Counted from the stretch's first letter, positions 26,889 through 36,814 are shown. The stretch is 56,875 nt of DNA from Butyrivibrio sp. LC3010 (GCF_000424385.1 NZ_AUJU01000027.1:1-56875), one strand, 5' to 3'. Program-made: numbers and translations. The notes: generated by a model not told the origin, from the letters alone.

Positions 26889-27992
26889 TTGTTAAGAAAT
26901 ATACTAAAAGGAGAAACCTGTGCCGGTTGCAGAATATGCTGTATCTATGATGATTCTGATGTATGGGACGCACCGGGTTTTACTGAGAAGGAATTTAGTA
27001 AAGCTAAAGATAAGACAGAAGCATTATTTAGCCAAAGAGACGATGGGCTTTATTATCTTCAAATGGAAAAGGACAGCGAGGGTATTTATACCTGTCCCTG
27101 CTTAAGTGATAAAGGCTGTACTTTAGGTGAAGATAAACCCTTTCGCTGCAGATTGTGGCCTTTGTATCTTATAAATACTGAGCACGGCTTAGGAATAGCA
27201 CTTTCTCCGGTTTGTCCGGAGGTGTGGAAACGTAAAAGTGAAGATATTTTTGAAGGCATACGGGATCAGATACCGTTTCTGTTGGAGACGGCAGGAGAAG
27301 ATCCTTCGCTTGTCGAAAAGTGGAATCCTGAATACAGAATGATAGCACTTCCTGATGAAGCCGGTGTTTATCATTATATTCCTGATGAAGAGGGAACGGA
27401 AATCCATTTGCATCTAAGAGATATGTCCGTAACAGAATTGCAGAATCTGTATAAAGAAGAGTTTGTTTTTGATTTTCCTGAAGATGAATTAAAAAAGCTT
27501 GATCTTATGATTGATCTTAAAAACCAGGGAAAATACGTTACATATGCTTTCTTTGACAGAGGTGTATATGTGGGCTATGCGCTTTTTGACATTAACCCTA
27601 CAGGCAAAAAAATATATCTCTTTGATTATCTTGGTGTCACACCTTCTCTTAGAGGCAAAGGATATGCGACCATGATACTTGATTTAATAAGGGCACATTT
27701 TGCCGGCAAGGTATCTTTAGCAGGAGAAGTGGAAGACCCGTTTATGACGGATGATCCGGAGATAAAGAGAGATAGAGAAAGACTTATGAATTTCTATATC
27801 ACAAACGGATGGCAGGATACAGGGATTTCGATGTTTTTGTTTGATGTGGACTATCGTATTTTATATTATCCCAGCGGGGAAGCGATAGAACCTATGGAAC
27901 TTGTGGATTATTATCGGAGACATTTTATTGATATGGTGGGAGAAGAGGAGTTTGAAGGTAACATGAGGATAAATTCTATAACGGAGATATAA
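26889..27992 (+). CDS. Cysteine-cluster (YkgJ-type) protein fused to a GNAT acetyltransferase
   Basis: 367 residues starting at TTG 26889, with GGAGGG 8 bases upstream and no spacer from the TAXI gene. The N-terminus has a YkgJ-like metal cluster: Cys11, Cys14, Cys17 and Cys18, then Cys69, Cys71, Cys77 and Cys87 (FRCRLWP). The second half (about 185-330) is a GNAT fold with the acetyl-CoA loop RGKGYA at 255-260. The joining of an Fe-S/zinc-binding module with an acetyltransferase suggests redox or metal control of acetylation, but the substrate is unknown. Second gene of a five-gene operon. Confidence 0.82.
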   Translation: MLRNILKGETCAGCRICCIYDDSDVWDAPGFTEKEFSKAKDKTEALFSQRDDGLYYLQMEKDSEGIYTCPCLSDKGCTLGEDKPFRCRLWPLYLINTEHGLGIALSPVCPEVWKRKSEDIFEGIRDQIPFLLETAGEDPSLVEKWNPEYRMIALPDEAGVYHYIPDEEGTEIHLHLRDMSVTELQNLYKEEFVFDFPEDELKKLDLMIDLKNQGKYVTYAFFDRGVYVGYALFDINPTGKKIYLFDYLGVTPSLRGKGYATMILDLIRAHFAGKVSLAGEVEDPFMTDDPEIKRDRERLMNFYITNGWQDTGISMFLFDVDYRILYYPSGEAIEPMELVDYYRRHFIDMVGEEEFEGNMRINSITEI

Positions 27993-27999
27993 GGATTTT

Positions 28000-28947
28000 A
28001 TGTATATTGATAAGTTAACGTTACTAGCTGAAGAAGACAAGGAAAGGATTATTGAACTTGGATATTCGCCTGTTACTGTAAATGATAAGGCAATATTTGA
28101 TCCATATTATGGAAAAATGAATGAAGACTGGTCATCTCCTATGAGTTTTATGGCAATGATCGCATGGGAAAGTGTACTCTCCTTTTATTATAAGAAGAGC
28201 AATGATTATCTTACCTTATTAGGCTGGGATGCCTCAGATGGCAGAATGACAATGCTGCCGCTAATCGGACATTATGACGAATCGTCTGTGAAAGATGCTT
28301 TTTATGAAGCAAGAGAGGATCATGAAAAGCTCGGTTACAGTCTCAATATCACTGATATGAGAGAGTGGATGAAACCGTATTATGAAGGAATTCCGGATAC
28401 TAAGTGGGAAAAGAAAGAAAGTGATTCATTTTACGACTATGTTTATGATAGCAGATACTTTGATTCTTTCAGTGGCAAGTCCGGGCAGAATCTTAGATTT
28501 TTTCTGAAGAACTATGACTACACAGTGGACGAAGTTACGCCGGAGGATCTTGATACACTTAAGGATTTTATAAGGGCTAACTGGTGCTCGGTTAAGGATT
28601 GTTCTTATTGTAATTATGGATGTTCAATCAATTGTCTTGAACAGGTTGTGCCTGTTCTTTCTGAGCTTAATGGCTTTGGGATAATTGTGAGGATAGACGG
28701 AAAAATTGCCGGCTTTTGTATAGGTTCAAGGAGTGGGAATCAGTCAATACTTCATTTCCAGACTACTGCCGGCAACTATAAGGGACTTGGGGTATTCATG
28801 TATTCAGAGTGCAAAAAGCGCTTCCTTTCGGGAATTGATAAGATTAGTCTTGGTGAGGATATGGGTATTTCCGGAATCAGGACTTACAAGCAAAGACTTG
28901 CCCCTTATGAATGGATACCCAGGTTTGAATATGATCTTAAGGACTGA
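28000..28947 (+). CDS. DUF2156-like (LPG synthase C-terminal) acyltransferase-fold protein with a cysteine cluster
   Basis: 315 residues. The overall pattern (FDPYYGKMNEDWSSPMSFMAMIAWE; LTLLGWDASDGRMTMLPLIG) matches phosphatidylglycerol lysyltransferase C-terminal/DUF2156 proteins, a double-GNAT fold. The second half contains five closely spaced cysteines: Cys196, Cys201, Cys204, Cys208 and Cys212. This is unusual for the fold and could bind a metal or Fe-S cluster. No membrane helices are present, so it is not a full MprF. It starts 7 bases after the YkgJ-GNAT gene, which also bears cysteine clusters. Substrate unknown. Confidence 0.75.
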   Translation: MYIDKLTLLAEEDKERIIELGYSPVTVNDKAIFDPYYGKMNEDWSSPMSFMAMIAWESVLSFYYKKSNDYLTLLGWDASDGRMTMLPLIGHYDESSVKDAFYEAREDHEKLGYSLNITDMREWMKPYYEGIPDTKWEKKESDSFYDYVYDSRYFDSFSGKSGQNLRFFLKNYDYTVDEVTPEDLDTLKDFIRANWCSVKDCSYCNYGCSINCLEQVVPVLSELNGFGIIVRIDGKIAGFCIGSRSGNQSILHFQTTAGNYKGLGVFMYSECKKRFLSGIDKISLGEDMGISGIRTYKQRLAPYEWIPRFEYDLKD

Positions 28948-28973
28948 AAACATTTTTTGAAAAGAGAGCAGCC

Positions 28974-31898
28974 ATGAATAAAAAAATAATGAATAAAAAG
29001 AATTACATTATTACCGGAATTGTGGCCTTTATTTTCCTTATCATATTTTCATTTAGCAGGGAATATCTGATGGTAAGCCCTTTTGATGAATTACCCTACG
29101 AGGGCATAATTTATGCAACTCTGGATAATGAGGGGAATACTTATGTTGTAGATAAGGCAGGCCAAAGGCTGTTGAAGGTTTCACCTGATAACAGGATGAT
29201 ATGGAAAAAGGAGGCATCTTCAGGGCTGTTCAATGGGATAAAAAAGGTTGTCACTTCGAACGATCATATCTTTCTTCTGGATGTTGAGAGCGGTGAAGGA
29301 ATACGTATTAAAGGTGAGAGCATAGTTGAGCTTAATTCAAGAGGCAAAGCTATTGAAACTGTTGCAAAATTTCTCTACTCTGAGCTTACAATTCAGCAGC
29401 ACATAGTAGGGATTTTTCCTATGGGAGAGCAGGGAATTGCTTATATATATAAAACGAATGACAACATACGTCTTTTAGTACCGGGGGAGAGTGAGACCAC
29501 ATATCCTCTTAAGGGAGCAGGTATCTTCTTAAGAAGCAGTGCTTTTGATTCAAGCACGGGAACTGTCTATTACAGCACCTATGATGGGAAAATCAAGCGA
29601 TATGTTGATGGTGTTAATGATAAAGTGCTCTATGACAGCACCTCTTCAGACGCTTTAAGCATTCCTGCTGATCTTAGTTTTTCTGATGGAAAATTATATG
29701 CTACTGATATCGGTCTTCGATCAGTAATAGTTGTTGACACCAAGAGCGATGAAGTGTCTCTTATAGAAGAAGCCGGAAATCTGGTGGAAAAAGAGATAGC
29801 ATATAGCCTTAATGCGGATAATGGACTGGAATGTGTGACTGATTATTCGGTCAAAAAATACCTTGGGAATAATGAATATGATTATTTTGTTTCCTGTAAA
29901 CTGTCATCTTTGATCGTATTTAAGAGTATTATTTCAAAAATTTCGATTGTATGCTTCATACTGCTTGTGGTTGCCTTAGCCGCAGCTATTGTTATTTATA
30001 TCTTCAAAGAAAAGAGTATGTACGCAAAGATTATTCTTGGTATAGTGGCAGGTTCATTTATAATCGCTGCTCTTTTGGTTGCAGTTCTTGTGCCGAGATT
30101 CCAGGAAGAAATAACGGAAGCTTTTTTTGAAAAGGCTGACCTTGTAAGCGACCTGACATCTGCCATGTTGCCAATAGAGTCATTATCAAGACTCAACAGT
30201 GCAGACGATTTCATGAACGAGGATTATCAGGAAATCAGGAATGTTGCAAGGAATGTATTTCTTACAGAATCTGAAAACTTGAGTGACCTGTATTGTGTTT
30301 TTTATCAGGTTGTGGATGGCATGTATGTTATGAGCTACAGTCTTACGGATATTGCAGGTGCTATTTACCCCTATGACTGGAGTATAGAAGGCTCTCTTGA
30401 GGAAAAGGTTCTGACCACTAAAGAGGGTGAGAGATACATGAGTAGCACCAGTGAAGGTGAGTATCTCTTTTCATATAAACCTCTCATAAACGAAAACGGG
30501 GATGCTGTAGGCATTATCGAAGTTGGTAAGGATATGGCTACATTTCGCCAGGAAGTAAATACAATGGTTATTGATGCTTTTATCAATACTATTGCTGTGA
30601 CGGTGGTGCTTATCCTTTTCATAATAGAAATTGTTTATTTTGTTAAAGGCAGAAATGAATATAAAGAAAAGCTGGAGAATGGCGTGGAAGGCGCATCTCC
30701 AATGCTTCCCTGCGAGATTATGAGAATGGTTTCATTTCTTGTATTCTTCCTGACTAATTTAAGCACGGCATTTCTTCCGCTATATGCCATGGAAATATCT
30801 GAAAAATCATCAGCTATGCTTGCTCCTGAAATCATGGCTGCTATTCCTCTTTCAGCAGAGGTTATCACCGGTGCTGTATTTTCTGTGCTGGGTGTAAATA
30901 TTATTGAAAAAATAAGTGAAAAGCGGACGATTATAATTAGTTCGGTACTTTTTACAGGAGGTTTTGTTCTGCGCATTATTCCAAACATATGGGCGCTTAT
31001 TGTAGGTAATGCAATTATTGGTGTGGGCTGGGGGATGATACTTCTTGTAGCTACCTTGAGGATTACTAATCTTCCGGAGGAAAAAAGGGATATTGGGTTT
31101 TCCCAGTACAATGTGGCTTCGCTTAACGGTGTCAACTGCGGAGTTGTTTTCGGAGGATTTTTAGTTAACTGGATGAATTATCAGGGCGTGTTTATGATTT
31201 CGGCAGTCTTTAGTATTTCTATGCTTATTCTGACTTTGACATATTTTAATGACACAAAGACAGAAAAACTGGAGGAAGATGCAGAAGAAGAAAATGAACC
31301 GATCAAAGTGTTCTCGTTCGTTCTTAATCCTAAGGTATTTTCACTCTTATTTATGATAGTTGCGCCTATCCTTATGAGTTCATATTTCCTGAATTATATG
31401 TATCCTATTATAAGTTCTGGTTATGGACTTTCAGATACTTATATTGGTTATTCATATCTCCTGAACGGACTTTGCGTTATGTTCTTTGGCGAATTATTAA
31501 CTTCCTTCTTCATCCGGATAAAGAGGAAACCGGAAGGTCTTCTTACGGCATCACTTCTTTATGCCCTGGCATTCTTCATTGTGATCCGGTTTGAGAGTAT
31601 ACCTGCTCTGTTTGCAGCTCTTGCGATACTTGGTATTTCAGATAGCTTTGGCCTGCCGCTGCAGTCAGGTTATTATACGGAATTGGATATTGTTCAGAAG
31701 TACGGGTACGACAAGGCTCTTGGTGTTTATAATCTGATCATAAATGTGGCGCAGTCCATTGGTCCGTTTGTATTCAGTTATGTACTGATTGCCGGAATGG
31801 GAAGAGGACTTACCATAGTCCTTATTACACTGGTTGTGCTTGCGTTCATATTCATTTTTATAGGGAAAACTGTTGATAAGAAAAGGAGCACCGTATGA
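28974..31898 (+). CDS. Propeller - Cache-like - MFS transporter fusion protein
   Basis: 974 residues. Order: helix 11-28; about 275 residues of beta-propeller-like repeats (GIIYATLDNEGNTYVVDKAG; DLSFSDGKLYATDIGLRSV), probably outside; helices 320-345 and 350-373; a Cache-like sensor region of about 375-525 (VVDGMYVMSYSLTDIAGAIY; KPLINENGDAVGIIEVGKD); helix 531-557; and an MFS-type transporter from about 585 to the end. Sensor and carrier are in one chain, which suggests a transceptor or a transporter gated by a ligand. The stop overlaps the next ATG (ATGA), so it is coupled to the phosphatase gene. Fold calls are by pattern. Confidence 0.8.
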   Translation: MNKKIMNKKNYIITGIVAFIFLIIFSFSREYLMVSPFDELPYEGIIYATLDNEGNTYVVDKAGQRLLKVSPDNRMIWKKEASSGLFNGIKKVVTSNDHIFLLDVESGEGIRIKGESIVELNSRGKAIETVAKFLYSELTIQQHIVGIFPMGEQGIAYIYKTNDNIRLLVPGESETTYPLKGAGIFLRSSAFDSSTGTVYYSTYDGKIKRYVDGVNDKVLYDSTSSDALSIPADLSFSDGKLYATDIGLRSVIVVDTKSDEVSLIEEAGNLVEKEIAYSLNADNGLECVTDYSVKKYLGNNEYDYFVSCKLSSLIVFKSIISKISIVCFILLVVALAAAIVIYIFKEKSMYAKIILGIVAGSFIIAALLVAVLVPRFQEEITEAFFEKADLVSDLTSAMLPIESLSRLNSADDFMNEDYQEIRNVARNVFLTESENLSDLYCVFYQVVDGMYVMSYSLTDIAGAIYPYDWSIEGSLEEKVLTTKEGERYMSSTSEGEYLFSYKPLINENGDAVGIIEVGKDMATFRQEVNTMVIDAFINTIAVTVVLILFIIEIVYFVKGRNEYKEKLENGVEGASPMLPCEIMRMVSFLVFFLTNLSTAFLPLYAMEISEKSSAMLAPEIMAAIPLSAEVITGAVFSVLGVNIIEKISEKRTIIISSVLFTGGFVLRIIPNIWALIVGNAIIGVGWGMILLVATLRITNLPEEKRDIGFSQYNVASLNGVNCGVVFGGFLVNWMNYQGVFMISAVFSISMLILTLTYFNDTKTEKLEEDAEEENEPIKVFSFVLNPKVFSLLFMIVAPILMSSYFLNYMYPIISSGYGLSDTYIGYSYLLNGLCVMFFGELLTSFFIRIKRKPEGLLTASLLYALAFFIVIRFESIPALFAALAILGISDSFGLPLQSGYYTELDIVQKYGYDKALGVYNLIINVAQSIGPFVFSYVLIAGMGRGLTIVLITLVVLAFIFIFIGKTVDKKRSTV

Positions 31899-33547
31899 GT
31901 AAAAAAGGATTTGGAATAGGAGTAAAAATCTGTTCACTAATTGCTGCTGCTATGTTGGTTTTGTCCGTTGTACTCATTGTATACAGCTATCTGGTACATA
32001 GGCAGAAGGTAGATGATTATTATGGAGAAAATGCTTCGCGACTGGCCTTATCACTTGCGAACCAAACCGATGGTGACTTTATCAGAGAATTAAGAGAATT
32101 GGTTGATGAAGAAGACTTTAAACAAGTGCGTGAAAAAGCAGTTGAGACAGGCGACTGGACTCTTGTTGATGACTATCTTGCGAAAAAGGGAATTAAAGAG
32201 AAATACGATAGTCTCTTGGCATCTTATGAAGGCTTTTTGAAAGATATGAATGTAAAATATTTGTATATTCATTCGATAGAAGGCCCAATAAGTGTATATC
32301 TTGTGTCTGCAACCGGTGGCCTCGAGGGACTTGGATTTATTGGAGATAATGCAGAAGAATTTGCGATGTATTCAACAAATGTCCATATCGATCCTGCAGT
32401 ATCCAATATGGATAATGAATGGGTATGCTCTGCCTATGAGCCGATATTTGATTCTAATGGTAATGCAGTAAGTACTGTAGGTGTCGATATTGATATGAAC
32501 CAGGTTGTGGGTGACAGACTGCACTTTTTGTATCGCATGGTAATCTGCGGGATAGTTATTACTTTGATCTTTGTGGCTCTGGGTATCTTAACTATAAGGA
32601 AAGTTGCTGTAATGCCTATTGAAGCACTTTCCAGGGGAACAAAATCGTTTACAAACGAAGAAACAGGCTATTCAAGGGAGAGTGTAATATCTCTTGATAT
32701 AAATAGTAGAGATGAGCTTGAGGAACTATACACAGATATCAGGTCTATGCAGGTAAAGATTCTTGACTATATTGAAAATATTACAAGGATCACTGCTGAG
32801 AAGGAGAGAATCGGAGCAGAACTGAATGTTGCTACCCAGATTCAGGCGGATATGTTGCCGCGAATATTCCCTCCATTCCCGGAAAGAACGGAATTTGACC
32901 TATATGCTACAATGAGCCCGGCTAAGGAGGTAGGAGGAGACTTCTATGACTTCTTCCTTATAGATAATGACCATCTTGGTCTTGTAATTGCTGATGTATC
33001 AGGAAAGGGCGTTCCTGCAGCACTATTCATGGTCATTGCCAAAACACTTATTAAGAACAGAGCACAGCTTAGTAACTCTCCTGCTGAAGTACTTAGCTAT
33101 GCTAATGACCAGCTGTGTGAGGGTAATGAAGCAGAGCTTTTCGTTACTGTCTGGTTTGCAATGATTGAAATTTCTACAGGAAAGGGGCTTGCTGCCAATG
33201 CCGGTCACGAGCATCCTGCTATAAGCAGGAACGGTGGAGAATGGGAGCTTGTTAAGTACAGACATTCACCGGCAGTTGCCACAATGCAGGGAATGAAATT
33301 TAAAGAGCATGAATTTGAGATTCATCCTGGTGACAGACTTTTTGTATATACGGACGGTGTAACAGAAGCAACCAATAGTCAGAATGAGCTGTTTGGTGAG
33401 GAAAGGCTTGTCCAGGCTCTTAATAAAGAGAAGGTGGATACTCCTGAAAAACTTCTTAAGAATGTCCGGGAAGATATAGATACGTTTGTAGGTGATGCAC
33501 CGCAGTTTGATGACATAACGATGCTTGGAATTTATTGGAAAGCCTGA
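31895..33547 (+). CDS. Cache-HAMP-PP2C (SpoIIE/RsbU-type) membrane phosphatase
   Basis: 550 residues. Helix 10-30, an extracellular Cache domain (about 31-205, ending DSNGNAVSTVGVDIDMNQV), a second helix, HAMP (about 230-290), a signalling helix (ERIGAELNVATQIQADMLP), and a SpoIIE-type PP2C domain with GGDFYDFF, VIADVSGKGVPAALFM, and FDDITMLGI. Such enzymes remove phosphate from anti-anti-sigma factors or similar partners upon an outside signal. No STAS or anti-sigma gene is adjacent, so the target is elsewhere. Its start overlaps the propeller-MFS gene by four bases. A terminator closes the operon. Confidence 0.9.
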   Translation: MSKKGFGIGVKICSLIAAAMLVLSVVLIVYSYLVHRQKVDDYYGENASRLALSLANQTDGDFIRELRELVDEEDFKQVREKAVETGDWTLVDDYLAKKGIKEKYDSLLASYEGFLKDMNVKYLYIHSIEGPISVYLVSATGGLEGLGFIGDNAEEFAMYSTNVHIDPAVSNMDNEWVCSAYEPIFDSNGNAVSTVGVDIDMNQVVGDRLHFLYRMVICGIVITLIFVALGILTIRKVAVMPIEALSRGTKSFTNEETGYSRESVISLDINSRDELEELYTDIRSMQVKILDYIENITRITAEKERIGAELNVATQIQADMLPRIFPPFPERTEFDLYATMSPAKEVGGDFYDFFLIDNDHLGLVIADVSGKGVPAALFMVIAKTLIKNRAQLSNSPAEVLSYANDQLCEGNEAELFVTVWFAMIEISTGKGLAANAGHEHPAISRNGGEWELVKYRHSPAVATMQGMKFKEHEFEIHPGDRLFVYTDGVTEATNSQNELFGEERLVQALNKEKVDTPEKLLKNVREDIDTFVGDAPQFDDITMLGIYWKA

Positions 33548-33620
33548 GATATCAGGCAATTTCTAATGTCGTTTACGACAAGTAAACAGAAATATTTATG
33601 AAGTAAAAATAACTTTAGAT

Positions 33621-33658
33621 TAAAAGGATTGTTTCTTTAAGAGACAGTCCTTTTTAAT
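33621..33658 (+). terminator. Terminator of the TAXI-SpoIIE operon
   Basis: AAAAGGATTGTTTC pairs with GAGACAGTCCTTTT (one wobble and a small bulge), followed by T-rich DNA. The remainder of the 33548-33873 gap shows only an AT-rich promoter region for the next gene. Confidence 0.78.
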
Positions 33659-33873
33659 TTGAGCAGAACACTTGGAATGGCATTTTTCACGAGCCTTGTC
33701 GGGACTGTTTAAACTATTCGTTTTTGATAATAAAGAAGCAATATATGAAAGGTAATACTAACAGGTCTGTGATATCATTAAAAAAATTTTGTTTTGAGTT
33801 TAAAAAGTGTATTGAGTTTGAGATACAGATAATTGAGAATAGATATTATTGAATATAAAGGGGAAATATTAGA

Positions 33874-36213
33874 ATGTTTGAAGAGTATAAACTTTCACAA
33901 GTATTAGCGATAGATGAGTATTATCAAAACGCTCTTGAAAAGGATGTAGCTTATTTAAAGAGCATTGATCCTGACAGAATGCTGGCAGGTTTCTATGAAA
34001 ATGCAGGCCTTGCACCAAAGAAAATGCGTTACACCGGTTGGGAGAACATGCTGATAGGTGGGCATACTATGGGACACTATCTCACGGCTGCTTCTCAAGG
34101 TTATGCTAATCCCGGGACAGCAACTGATGATAAGAAGGCTCTTATCGAGCTTATTAAAAAGATGGTGGATGGTCTTTATGAGTGTCAGCAGCATTCCAAG
34201 GGGAAGCCTGGATTTGTGTTTGGAGCAGCTATTCTCGATAGTAATAATGTAGAGCAGCAGTTTGATAACGTTGAGGAGGGCAAGACCAATATTATCACAG
34301 AGGCATGGGTTCCGTGGTACACCATGCATAAGATTCTGGACGGACTTGTTAACACATATATACTCACAGGCTATGAGACTTCACTTAAAGTAGCAGAGGG
34401 AATCGGAGACTGGAGCTATGGCAGGACATCCTCCTGGTCTGAGGATACTCATAGAACAGTTCTCGGAATAGAATATGGCGGAATGAATGATGCCCTTTAT
34501 AAGCTCTATAATCTCACAGGTAAAAAGGAGCATCTTGAGGCAGCACACGCTTTTGATGAGGATGAGCTTTTCAAAAAGATTCTGACAGGTGATGCAAATG
34601 TGCTTAATAACCGCCATGCCAATACCACAATTCCCAAATTCCTCGGTGCGCTTAACAGATATATGACTGTTGGGGAGTCTGCATCGGAATATCTTGAGTA
34701 TGTTAAGGCATTCTGGGACATGGTGGTTACAAGGCATACCTATGTAACAGGCGGAAACAGTGAGTGGGAGCATTTCGGAGAGGATTATGTGCTTGATGCT
34801 GAGCGCACCAATTGCAACAATGAGACCTGCAACACCTACAACATGCTTAAGATGAGCAGAGATCTGTTCCGCATTACCGGGGATAAAAAGTATGCTGATT
34901 ATTACGAAAATACCTGGATTAATGCCATCCTTTCTTCACAGAATCCGGAGGATGGAATGACCATGTACTTCCAGCCCATGGCTACGGGATATTATAAGGT
35001 ATATGGACAGCCCTTTGATAAATTCTGGTGCTGTACGGGAACTGGTATGGAGAATTTCACCAAGCTTGGTGACAGCATATATTTCAAGGATGAAGAAGGT
35101 ATTATCGTTAATCTCTATGTGTCATCAGAGGTCACTGACGATGAAAAGAAAATATCCATCCGTCAGGACACAAAGATACCGATTGAAAACACAGCATTTT
35201 TTACTATCAGCTGTGAAAACGAGAGTCTCTTTAGTTTGAAATTCAGAGTTCCTGACTGGGCAAAGTCCTACACTTGTAAGGTTGTAGAGAGCGAAGATAC
35301 CTTCGAAGCAGGAACCGATGGATATATTGAGATAAAGAGGCAGTGGAATGACAAAGACCAGGTAGAGATCACTTTTGAGATGATGACTGTGGCAAAAACT
35401 CTGCCTGATTGTGATAACGTATTTGCATTTAAATACGGTCCTGTTGTTTTATCTGCAAACCTTGGTACTGAGAATATGGTTGATGGTACTACAGGTGTTG
35501 ATGTTACCATTCCTACAAATAAGATTGCAGGAAATGAGTATCTCACGATAAATGAGGGCAGCGTAACTGATTTTGTAAGTAACATAGATAAGCATATGGT
35601 AAGGGAGAACGGAACACTTAACTTCACCTTAACAGGAACTGACAGAGATCTTCAGTTCACACCTCATTATAAAAAGACAAGGGAACGTTACGGAATATAC
35701 TGGTATCTTTTTGATGACAGCAATTCAGATACAGATGAGGTTGAAAAGAGAAAGGCGGAAGAGGCTCGCAGAGAGAGCATCATCGATACTGTACAGCCTG
35801 GATACGGACAATACGAAAATGACGAACTTCATGCCATGGAGGACAATGGTTCTGTAGGAAGTACAGCACAGGGGACAACAAGAGCAGCAACTCCAAACGG
35901 AAGCTTCACCTATCACATGAAGGCTGTGGAAGGCGCAGACCTTCTTTTAGAGGTACATTACCTTAGAGAGGATAACGGCAAGCAGATTTGCATAAGGATT
36001 GGTGATGAGACCATTTTTAATGGCAAGCTTCATTACACAGGAAGAGAAGAGGAGTATTTTGTAGAATATCCTATTTCAAAAGAAATTATTGCTAAAGCTC
36101 TTGAGCACAGAACTGTGGGTGGAAGTGAAGTCTTTACGGTACCTGTTACATTTAGTGGCTCATTCGTAATCGAGTCAGCAAGAATATTTGGATTTGTATA
36201 TATGAGAAAGTAA
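33874..36213 (+). CDS. GH127-type beta-L-arabinofuranosidase
   Basis: 779 residues, no signal peptide, so it acts in the cytoplasm on imported oligosaccharides. GH127 (DUF1680) marks: WENMLIGGHTMGHYL, WYTMHKILDGLV, and the zinc and catalytic set Glu317 and Cys319 (NNETC) with Cys386 and Cys387 (FWCCTGTG). In characterised GH127 the first of the paired cysteines is the nucleophile held by zinc. Glu303 (FGED) is a candidate acid/base. A beta-sandwich tail of about 130 residues follows residue 640. It removes terminal beta-L-arabinofuranose from plant glycans. Single gene between terminators. Confidence 0.9.
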   Translation: MFEEYKLSQVLAIDEYYQNALEKDVAYLKSIDPDRMLAGFYENAGLAPKKMRYTGWENMLIGGHTMGHYLTAASQGYANPGTATDDKKALIELIKKMVDGLYECQQHSKGKPGFVFGAAILDSNNVEQQFDNVEEGKTNIITEAWVPWYTMHKILDGLVNTYILTGYETSLKVAEGIGDWSYGRTSSWSEDTHRTVLGIEYGGMNDALYKLYNLTGKKEHLEAAHAFDEDELFKKILTGDANVLNNRHANTTIPKFLGALNRYMTVGESASEYLEYVKAFWDMVVTRHTYVTGGNSEWEHFGEDYVLDAERTNCNNETCNTYNMLKMSRDLFRITGDKKYADYYENTWINAILSSQNPEDGMTMYFQPMATGYYKVYGQPFDKFWCCTGTGMENFTKLGDSIYFKDEEGIIVNLYVSSEVTDDEKKISIRQDTKIPIENTAFFTISCENESLFSLKFRVPDWAKSYTCKVVESEDTFEAGTDGYIEIKRQWNDKDQVEITFEMMTVAKTLPDCDNVFAFKYGPVVLSANLGTENMVDGTTGVDVTIPTNKIAGNEYLTINEGSVTDFVSNIDKHMVRENGTLNFTLTGTDRDLQFTPHYKKTRERYGIYWYLFDDSNSDTDEVEKRKAEEARRESIIDTVQPGYGQYENDELHAMEDNGSVGSTAQGTTRAATPNGSFTYHMKAVEGADLLLEVHYLREDNGKQICIRIGDETIFNGKLHYTGREEEYFVEYPISKEIIAKALEHRTVGGSEVFTVPVTFSGSFVIESARIFGFVYMRK

Positions 36214-36225
36214 GAAAAAGTAATT

Positions 36226-36272
36226 CCTGCCACTATTGGCTAAACGGCCGGTAGTGGCAGGATTTTTTGAGG
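36226..36272 (+). terminator. Intrinsic terminator after the GH127 gene
   Basis: CCTGCCACTA and TAGTGGCAGG form a perfect 10-bp stem, with a smaller GGC/GCC pair inside the loop, followed by ATTTTTT. Confidence 0.85.
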
Positions 36273-36343
36273 CTTTAAAATCTGGCAGTAATTGGAGATA
36301 ATATAAGAAGGTAAATTGACAAGTACAGGGGGATGTGGGGAAA

Positions 36344-36814
36344 ATGGATATTTCATATAAAAAACTTACAGATACAGAATTAGACTGTTTTATCAATATG
36401 AGGATTACACAGTTGACTGAGGAATATACATCCACAGGAAGGACTGTGCCTGAAGGTGTTGACCTGAAGGCAGCATTATATGACTATTACAACAGACATA
36501 TGGCTGATGGGACATTTGTTTCATGGCTTGCCATGGATGGAGATAAGATTATAGGTACAAGTGGCATGTCTTTTGTTGAAAAACCGCCGTATTTTACCTG
36601 CACAACAGGAAAACTCGGGCTATTGTCAAGCATGTACACAGATCCTGATTACAGGCGAAAAGGAATAGCAAAAGAGCTGCTTCACAGAGTTGTAGAAGAG
36701 GCCAGAGCTTACGGATGCGGAGCAGTTCACATTACTGCTTCCGATATGGGAGTTAAACTCTACACCGCCTATGGCTTTAAGCATAATGGTAACTTTATGC
36801 AATATAGCCTTTAA
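36344..36814 (+). CDS. GNAT-family N-acetyltransferase
   Basis: 156 residues from ATG 36344 (GGGGGATGTGGGG upstream); a GTG nine bases earlier is in frame but less likely. It is a single GNAT domain: FVSWLAMDGDKIIGTSGMS (beta strands), LSSMYTDPDYRRKGIAKELL, where RRKGIA is the acetyl-CoA loop, and LYTAYGFKHNGNFMQ at the end. The substrate is unknown. It stands alone between the GH127 gene and a lipoprotein gene. Confidence 0.88.
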   Translation: MDISYKKLTDTELDCFINMRITQLTEEYTSTGRTVPEGVDLKAALYDYYNRHMADGTFVSWLAMDGDKIIGTSGMSFVEKPPYFTCTTGKLGLLSSMYTDPDYRRKGIAKELLHRVVEEARAYGCGAVHITASDMGVKLYTAYGFKHNGNFMQYSL

